Assembly (NCBI GenBank): GCA_026391945.1
Contig: JAPLDA010000075.1
Coordinates: 1-61,164, forward strand
Length of the DNA: 61,164 nucleotides
Direction: 5' to 3'
DNA from: Bacteroidota bacterium
GTDB lineage: Bacteria; Bacteroidota; Bacteroidia; AKYH767-A; 2013-40CM-41-45
In this document: positions 56,632 through 61,164 of the stretch, in pieces
Layout: every line of letters starts with the position of its first letter
How positions within the stretch are numbered: position 1 is the stretch's first letter
Notes under the pieces: model-generated
What the model saw: only the letters and a program-made list of their open reading frames with translations
The model's database searches: none
Told to the model about the DNA's origin: nothing
Translations under genes and position numbers: made by a program

Positions 56632-57616
56632 TGACGACAGATGCCTGGAAACTGGTAACCTCTTTCTCCACCACCACACCCATCCGGCAGAACTTATCGA
56701 TTCTCTTTTTTACGAGGGAAGATTTTTCTTCTTTGGATAACTCCGACAAGTGACCGATGATTTCATTTTTCACAATGCCGTACATCAGTTCCGGGAATGT
56801 ATGTGCTCCTCCCACCGGTTCACGGACGATTCCGTCGATCAGGTTTTGCTTCAGCATGTCTTCGGCGGTGAGTTTAAGAACTTCAGCAGCCTTTTCTTTA
56901 TAATCCCAGCTTCTCCATAAAATAGAAGAACAGGATTCGGGTGAGATCACGGAGTACCACGTATTTTCAAGCATCAGCACTTTATCGCCGATTCCGATTC
57001 CAAGAGCTCCGCCTGAAGCGCCTTCGCCGATGATGATGCAGATGATGGGAACACGGAGTCGTGCCATCTCAAAAAGATTTCTTGCAATGGCTTCACCTTG
57101 TCCGCGCTCTTCTGCCTCGAGTCCGGGATAGGCACCGGGAGTGTCGATGAGCGTAACGACAGGCTTGTTGAATTTCTCGGCAAGTTTCATCAGCCGCAGT
57201 GCTTTCCGGTAGCCTTCCGGGTTCGCCATTCCGAAATTCCGGTATTGCCGGAGTTTGGTGGTATTCCCTTTCTGCTGTGCGATGAACATAACCGTCCGGC
57301 CGTCAACGCTTCCGAATCCGCCGATGATGGCTTTGTCGTCGCTCACGGTACGGTCGCCGAACAGTTCGACGAAATTTCCATCCGTCATCGACTGGATATA
57401 ACTCAGTGAATACGGCCTGTCCTGGTGCCGCGACAGTTGTACGCGTTGCCAGGCCGTGAGATTGCCATAGATTTTTTTACGTGTTTCTTCCAGCCTCTTT
57501 TCAAGCTCCGCCACCGTATTACTGACGTCTATTTTACTCTTTTCGCCAATTTGTTTTTGTTTTTCGATCTGATCAATCAGGTCTTCAATGGGCCTTTCAA
57601 AGTCGAGATAGGTCAT
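56624..57616 (-). CDS. accA: Acetyl-CoA carboxylase carboxyltransferase subunit alpha
   Basis: The 330-residue protein has the N-terminal helical region ([18 protein letters not shown]), [33 protein letters not shown] and the crotonase-fold core ([36 protein letters not shown]). With AccD it transfers carboxyl from biotin to acetyl-CoA, the first step of fatty acid synthesis. The length is normal. It leads a two-gene unit with the overlapping deaminase gene. Confidence 0.97.
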   Translation of the reverse strand: MTYLDFERPIEDLIDQIEKQKQIGEKSKIDVSNTVAELEKRLEETRKKIYGNLTAWQRVQLSRHQDRPYSLSYIQSMTDGNFVELFGDRTVSDDKAIIGGFGSVDGRTVMFIAQQKGNTTKLRQYRNFGMANPEGYRKALRLMKLAEKFNKPVVTLIDTPGAYPGLEAEERGQGEAIARNLFEMARLRVPIICIIIGEGASGGALGIGIGDKVLMLENTWYSVISPESCSSILWRSWDYKEKAAEVLKLTAEDMLKQNLIDGIVREPVGGAHTFPELMYGIVKNEIIGHLSELSKEEKSSLVKKRIDKFCRMGVVVEKEVTSFQASVVNE

Positions 57617-57827
57617 GGTCTGTTGTTAAAAGATGATGCAAGATAAGATTGAATATCGTTCCGGCAAAATCGGATCGGAATTCATACAATTTTTTTTTAC
57701 TGTGAAGGAAGAAAAATCGCTGTGCTTTCTCGGTGCCCGTGGTGAATTATTGAATCAACAAGCCTACGAATTGAGAATTAATTTATTCTTACTAATTCGA
57801 CAAGAATGACTAAAAAAATAAAAATCC

Positions 57828-57859
57828 TTTCATTCGCTTCCCATAAATTAAATATCTTG
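57828..57859 (+). promoter_or_regulatory. Promoter of ispE
   Basis: TTTC (57828-57831), a 21-base spacer and TATCTTG (57853-57859) resemble the Bacteroidota promoter. The ATG at 57864 comes four bases after the box, so the message is probably leaderless. Confidence 0.45.
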
Positions 57860-57863
57860 CATC

Positions 57864-58685
57864 ATGATTTCTTTTCCGAATGCAAAAATCAATTTAGGGC
57901 TTCATGTTCTGGGTAAAAGAGAGGATGGTTTTCATGATATTGAAACGGTTTTTTATCCCGTGGAATGGAGCGATGCTCTTGAAATTGTTCCGGATCCGGA
58001 TGCGAAAACTAACGTACAGTTCAGAAATACCGGTATAAAAATTTACAGCAAGGACCAGCAGAACCTGTGCATCAAAGCATATCACCTGCTTGCTGCATCC
58101 CATGACTTGCCTCCTGTAAAAATGCATCTGCATAAATCCATTCCCGTTGGTGCCGGCCTTGGCGGCGGCTCATCCGATGCGGCGTTTGTGCTGATGATGC
58201 TGAATAAAATCTTCGGCCTGAAACTGAATGACGAACAGTTGCAGAAATTTGCTTCTTCACTGGGAAGCGACTGCGCTTTTTTCATTCGCAACAAACCCTG
58301 CTTTGCTTCCGGAAAAGGAGATCAACTCGAAGAAATACGCGTGGACCTGAAAAATTATTTCATCATCCTGGTGAAACCAAAAGTCCGCGTGAGTACGGCC
58401 GATGCCTACCGCGGTGTAATTCCCTCGAAACCCGCCGCCTCATTGAAAGAACTGATCAGGCTGCCGGTTTCAAAATGGAAAGATGCCGTTCAGAATGATT
58501 TCGAGAAAACCATTTTTGAAAAGTTCACCATCATCAAAAACATCAAAGCAAAAATGTATAAGTACGGAGCCGTGTATGCATCCATGAGCGGCAGCGGCTC
58601 TTCCGTTTTCGGAATCTTCACGGAAGAAAAAAACCTTCGCCACTCGTTCAGGAACTGCCAGGTGTGGAACGGATTCCTGAAATAA
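57864..58685 (+). CDS. ispE: 4-diphosphocytidyl-2-C-methyl-D-erythritol kinase
   Basis: The 273-residue GHMP kinase begins FPNAKINLGLHVLGKREDGFHD with the catalytic region. It has the ATP loop PVGAGLGGGSSDAAF (~residues 93-107), GSDCAFFIRNKPCFASGKGD and the C-terminal SMSGSGSSVFGIF. It phosphorylates CDP-methylerythritol in the MEP isoprenoid pathway. The length is normal. The stop codon is followed at once by the tandem repeat block. Confidence 0.96.
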   Translation: MISFPNAKINLGLHVLGKREDGFHDIETVFYPVEWSDALEIVPDPDAKTNVQFRNTGIKIYSKDQQNLCIKAYHLLAASHDLPPVKMHLHKSIPVGAGLGGGSSDAAFVLMMLNKIFGLKLNDEQLQKFASSLGSDCAFFIRNKPCFASGKGDQLEEIRVDLKNYFIILVKPKVRVSTADAYRGVIPSKPAASLKELIRLPVSKWKDAVQNDFEKTIFEKFTIIKNIKAKMYKYGAVYASMSGSGSSVFGIFTEEKNLRHSFRNCQVWNGFLK

Positions 58686-58686
58686 C

Positions 58687-58758
58687 CCCTCGACGTTGCT
58701 CGGGGCTAATCCCTCGACGTTGCTCGGGGCTAATCCCTCGACGTTGCCCGGGGTAAAT
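58687..58758. repeat. Three tandem 24-base GC-rich repeats
   Basis: Units begin at 58687, 58711 and 58735 with CCCTCGACGTTGC. The first two units are identical and the third differs at three or four positions. Each unit can fold, CCC..CGA against TCG.GGG. The block starts one base after the ispE stop codon. Confidence 0.92.
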
Positions 58759-58770
58759 TCGACTTAATGA

Positions 58771-58802
58771 TTTCAGTGCGCCGCCTGCGGCGACTTCTGA
58801 AA
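58771..58802. repeat. REP-like palindrome
   Basis: TTTCAG (58771-58776) pairs with CTGAAA (58797-58802), and the inner CGCCGC pairs with GCGGCG around a tiny centre. The structure follows the tandem repeats by 12 bases and precedes the helicase ATG by 38. It could stop or slow transcription from ispE. Confidence 0.8.
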
Positions 58803-58840
58803 CCATAGTTTCATTAATAAAACAGACTGCCACCCGTACC

Positions 58841-61164
58841 ATGAACGCATTGAAAATATACAAGTCTTCCGCCGGTTCGGGTAAAACGTACACCCTCGTG
58901 AACGAATACCTGCGGATCGTCCTGAAACAACCGGAAGATTACAAACACATCCTCGCCATCACCTTCACCAACAAGGCGACGGAAGAAATGAAAAACAGGA
59001 TCGTGGAAAACCTCGTGGAGCTGGGAGAAGGGAAAAACGAAAAACTAAAAACGGATTTACAAAAAGAACTTCCCGGCGTGAAGATCGCGGAACGTGCCAG
59101 GAAAGTCCTGGAGCTGATCCTGCACGACTACAGCGGGTTCTCGGTATGCACCATCGACAGTTTTTTTCAGAAGGTGATGCGGGCACTGGCCAGGGAAATT
59201 CATCTGCCGCTGCGTTTTGAACTGGAGATGCGGAAGGATGAAGTGATTGAAGCCATCACTGAAAAATTATTGAACGACGTCGGGAAAGACGCCGAACTTA
59301 CCGGCTGGCTCAGCGAACTGGTGTTGCGGAAGCTGGATGATGAAAAAAGCTGGAGCATCGAAGGCGACATCCGTTTCATGGCAGACCAGTTGTTCAAAGA
59401 AAAAAAAATTGACGATGAAACGCTGACGCGCGACAAAATCAAGCACGTCATGAAGCAACTGAATGAATTCAAAAAAACTTTTGAAACCACCATGAGCCGG
59501 TTTGGGGAAGCGGCCGTGAGCATCATCGAAAAAAACGGGTTCAGCGCCGCCGACTTCACTCAAAAGGAAAGAGGTGTGGCGGGATATTTTTACAAAATCA
59601 GGAACAGGCTCGACAGCGAAAAATACAATCCGAACACGCATGTTCAGAAAGCACTGGAATCGGCGGAGGACTGGGTTTCCAAAACTTCTCCGAAGAAAAA
59701 AGAAATCATGCGGCTGGTGGAAAACGAACTGATGGATCTTCTCCGTCAAACCATTACCTACAGGAACGGCGAATTCCGGCGCTACAACGGCTGCATCGAA
59801 GTACTCAAAAAAATATACGTACTCGGAATCGTAAACGATCTTCAGAAAAAACTCGGCGAATACTGCGAAGAAAAAAACACGGTCATGATTTCCGACACAC
59901 CGAAAATTTTAAATTCATTCATCTCCGCCGACGATGCTCCGTTCATCTTTGAAAAAACCGGGAACCGTTACAAACATTTTTTGGTCGATGAATTCCAGGA
60001 CACCTCCGACCTGCAATGGAAAAACCTGCTGCCACTGATCATCAATTCGCTCGGCAGCGGAAACTTCTGCATGGTGGTGGGCGATGCCAAACAATCCATT
60101 TACCGGTGGCGCGGAGGAAACATGAACCTGCTGGCACGCGACCTGAAAAACGACCTGGAACAATTCGGCCCGATGATCACCGAACATACGCTCGGCACCA
60201 ATTACAGGAGTAAGAGAGTGATCGTGGAATTCAACAATTCTTTTTTCAGTAAAGTTCCGGAAGTCATCAACCATGAACTGGAAACCGGTGAGGACTCCTT
60301 GCTTCACCTGGTCTATTCACCGGAACTGAAACAGGAATTTGCAGAAAAAAATAATTCCGGCGGAACTGTCGACATGCGTTTTTTCAGTGACGACAAGGAA
60401 GGCGAATGTGAAGAGCCGCTGAAATGGAAACAAAAATCGCTGGACAAAATGCTGGAAGTCATTCATGATTTATTCAGCAGGAATTATTCACTGCGCGACA
60501 TCGCCATCCTCGTGAGAAAAAATCACGAAGGCAATGAAGTCGCCGATTTCCTTTTCGACCATGGCATCACCAAAATACTTTCACCGGATTCACTGCTCCT
60601 CTCCCGATCCCCGGTGGTGCAATTCCTGGTGAACACCTTCCGGTTTCTCGCTGACAACAACAACCAGGTTGCCCGGAGCGAAGTGTTGTATTATTTTTCC
60701 GTTTATCTTTCCAGTGAACCTGTGCAGGATCTGCACCCGGTATTTTCCGACATCCGTTCGCTTCAGTCGAAAAGAAAAAAAACGACTTCATCACACACTC
60801 TCTTTGATATAAAAAATTTCGATGACACTGCTTTCAACAGGATTCTTCCCCGTGATTTCACCAACCACCTGCTCTACCTGGGCAAACTCCCGGTGTATGA
60901 ACTGAGTGAACAGCTGGTGCGGATATTCGGTTTGAATCATCAGCCGGATGCTTACATCCAGCGGTTCCAGGATCTTGTACTTGAGTACGCGGCAAAAAAT
61001 AATTCCAGCCTCACCGGATTTCTCGAGTGGTGGGATGAGAGTGATTCTGTGAAAAACTGTTCCGTCACCATTCCCGAAAACGAAGATGCCATCCGCATCA
61101 TGACGGTTCACAAATCAAAAGGGCTGCAGTTCCCGGTGGTCATCATGCCGTTTGCCGACTGGAA
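58841..61164 (+). CDS. AddA/RecB-like UvrD-family helicase-nuclease, C-terminus beyond the right edge
   Basis: The open frame runs from the ATG at 58841 to the window end (774 codons, no stop). Motif I is YKSSAGSGKTYTL (7-19), Ia is LAITFTNKATEEMK, II is FLVDEFQDTSDLQW (~383-396), III is VVGDAKQSIYRWRGG. The last motif seen is IMTVHKSKGLQFPVVIMPF. The C-terminal nuclease domain, expected in AddA, lies outside the window. It should form a double-strand-break-processing complex with the AddB-like protein encoded at 35735-38560. Repeats precede it and no promoter box is obvious. Confidence 0.92.
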   Translation, partial: MNALKIYKSSAGSGKTYTLVNEYLRIVLKQPEDYKHILAITFTNKATEEMKNRIVENLVELGEGKNEKLKTDLQKELPGVKIAERARKVLELILHDYSGFSVCTIDSFFQKVMRALAREIHLPLRFELEMRKDEVIEAITEKLLNDVGKDAELTGWLSELVLRKLDDEKSWSIEGDIRFMADQLFKEKKIDDETLTRDKIKHVMKQLNEFKKTFETTMSRFGEAAVSIIEKNGFSAADFTQKERGVAGYFYKIRNRLDSEKYNPNTHVQKALESAEDWVSKTSPKKKEIMRLVENELMDLLRQTITYRNGEFRRYNGCIEVLKKIYVLGIVNDLQKKLGEYCEEKNTVMISDTPKILNSFISADDAPFIFEKTGNRYKHFLVDEFQDTSDLQWKNLLPLIINSLGSGNFCMVVGDAKQSIYRWRGGNMNLLARDLKNDLEQFGPMITEHTLGTNYRSKRVIVEFNNSFFSKVPEVINHELETGEDSLLHLVYSPELKQEFAEKNNSGGTVDMRFFSDDKEGECEEPLKWKQKSLDKMLEVIHDLFSRNYSLRDIAILVRKNHEGNEVADFLFDHGITKILSPDSLLLSRSPVVQFLVNTFRFLADNNNQVARSEVLYYFSVYLSSEPVQDLHPVFSDIRSLQSKRKKTTSSHTLFDIKNFDDTAFNRILPRDFTNHLLYLGKLPVYELSEQLVRIFGLNHQPDAYIQRFQDLVLEYAAKNNSSLTGFLEWWDESDSVKNCSVTIPENEDAIRIMTVHKSKGLQFPVVIMPFADW

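Noticed and set aside
58687-58758. Possible CRISPR array
   Set aside because: The units are directly tandem with no spacers, and no cas genes are present.
58648-58893. An 81-codon minus-strand open frame with repeated Pro-Glu-Gln-Arg-Arg-Gly
   Set aside because: It is the translation of the tandem 24-base repeats and overlaps the ispE and helicase gene ends; no start signal or protein-like remainder.
1-61164. tRNA or rRNA genes
   Set aside because: All gaps were read on both strands for tRNA-like ends (TTCGA loop, paired acceptor stems) and none was convincing.

Overview
The window is from a member of the Bacteroidota. The evidence is several very large secreted proteins with PKD domains ending in type IX secretion (T9SS) sorting domains (type A and gliding-motility-associated type B), promoters of the TTTG-N19-21-TAnnTTTG kind used by the Bacteroidota sigma factor, little use of Shine-Dalgarno sites, and family-specific genes such as a DUF4783 protein beside nadC and a 'putative porin'. 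Order or genus cannot be resolved from sequence alone. No rRNA, tRNA or CRISPR array was found.

Layout. 1-6.3 kb: the start of a Kelch/beta-propeller secreted protein running off the left edge, a DivIC/FtsB-type division protein, a methylmalonyl-CoA mutase catalytic chain with a small membrane protein, and the nucleotide-pool cleaner RdgB. 6.4-30.8 kb: a long surface-polysaccharide locus. It holds gmd and fcl (GDP-L-fucose), a 1357-residue PKD protein, three methyltransferases, a Wzm/Wzt ABC exporter, FdtA/FdtB-like enzymes for a dTDP-3-amino-3,6-dideoxyhexose, and about nine glycosyltransferases. A multipass membrane protein and rlmH are embedded in it. 30.8-38.6 kb: a GT-C membrane glycosyltransferase, DUF4783, nadC, a YihY/BrkB membrane protein, an isoaspartyl peptidase and an AddB-like nuclease with an iron-sulfur cysteine set. 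38.6-49.2 kb: two more large T9SS cargo proteins, a putative porin and a conserved secreted protein.

49.2-52.9 kb is an accessory island, visibly richer in A+T than its surroundings in its right half. It carries a PIN-domain toxin with its antitoxin, an unknown 194-residue protein, a Fic protein facing a 61-residue protein that holds a Fic-inhibitory motif, and an orphan HsdR-N-type nuclease. Imperfect palindromes and short direct repeats lie between these genes. 53-61 kb returns to housekeeping: dnaB, a lipoprotein, a nucleoside deaminase overlapping accA, ispE, a block of tandem GC-rich repeats, and the start of an AddA-like helicase-nuclease running off the right edge.

How it fits together. 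The polysaccharide locus makes GDP-fucose and probably a dTDP-amino-deoxysugar, assembles a methylated glycan and exports it by an ABC transporter. In T9SS-bearing Bacteroidota, T9SS cargo can be anchored on a special lipopolysaccharide, so the locus and the four large secreted proteins may act on the same cell surface (inference). The two halves of an AddAB-type recombination nuclease are both present but about 20 kb apart. The most novel-looking unit is the convergent Fic/mini-antitoxin pair in the accessory island.
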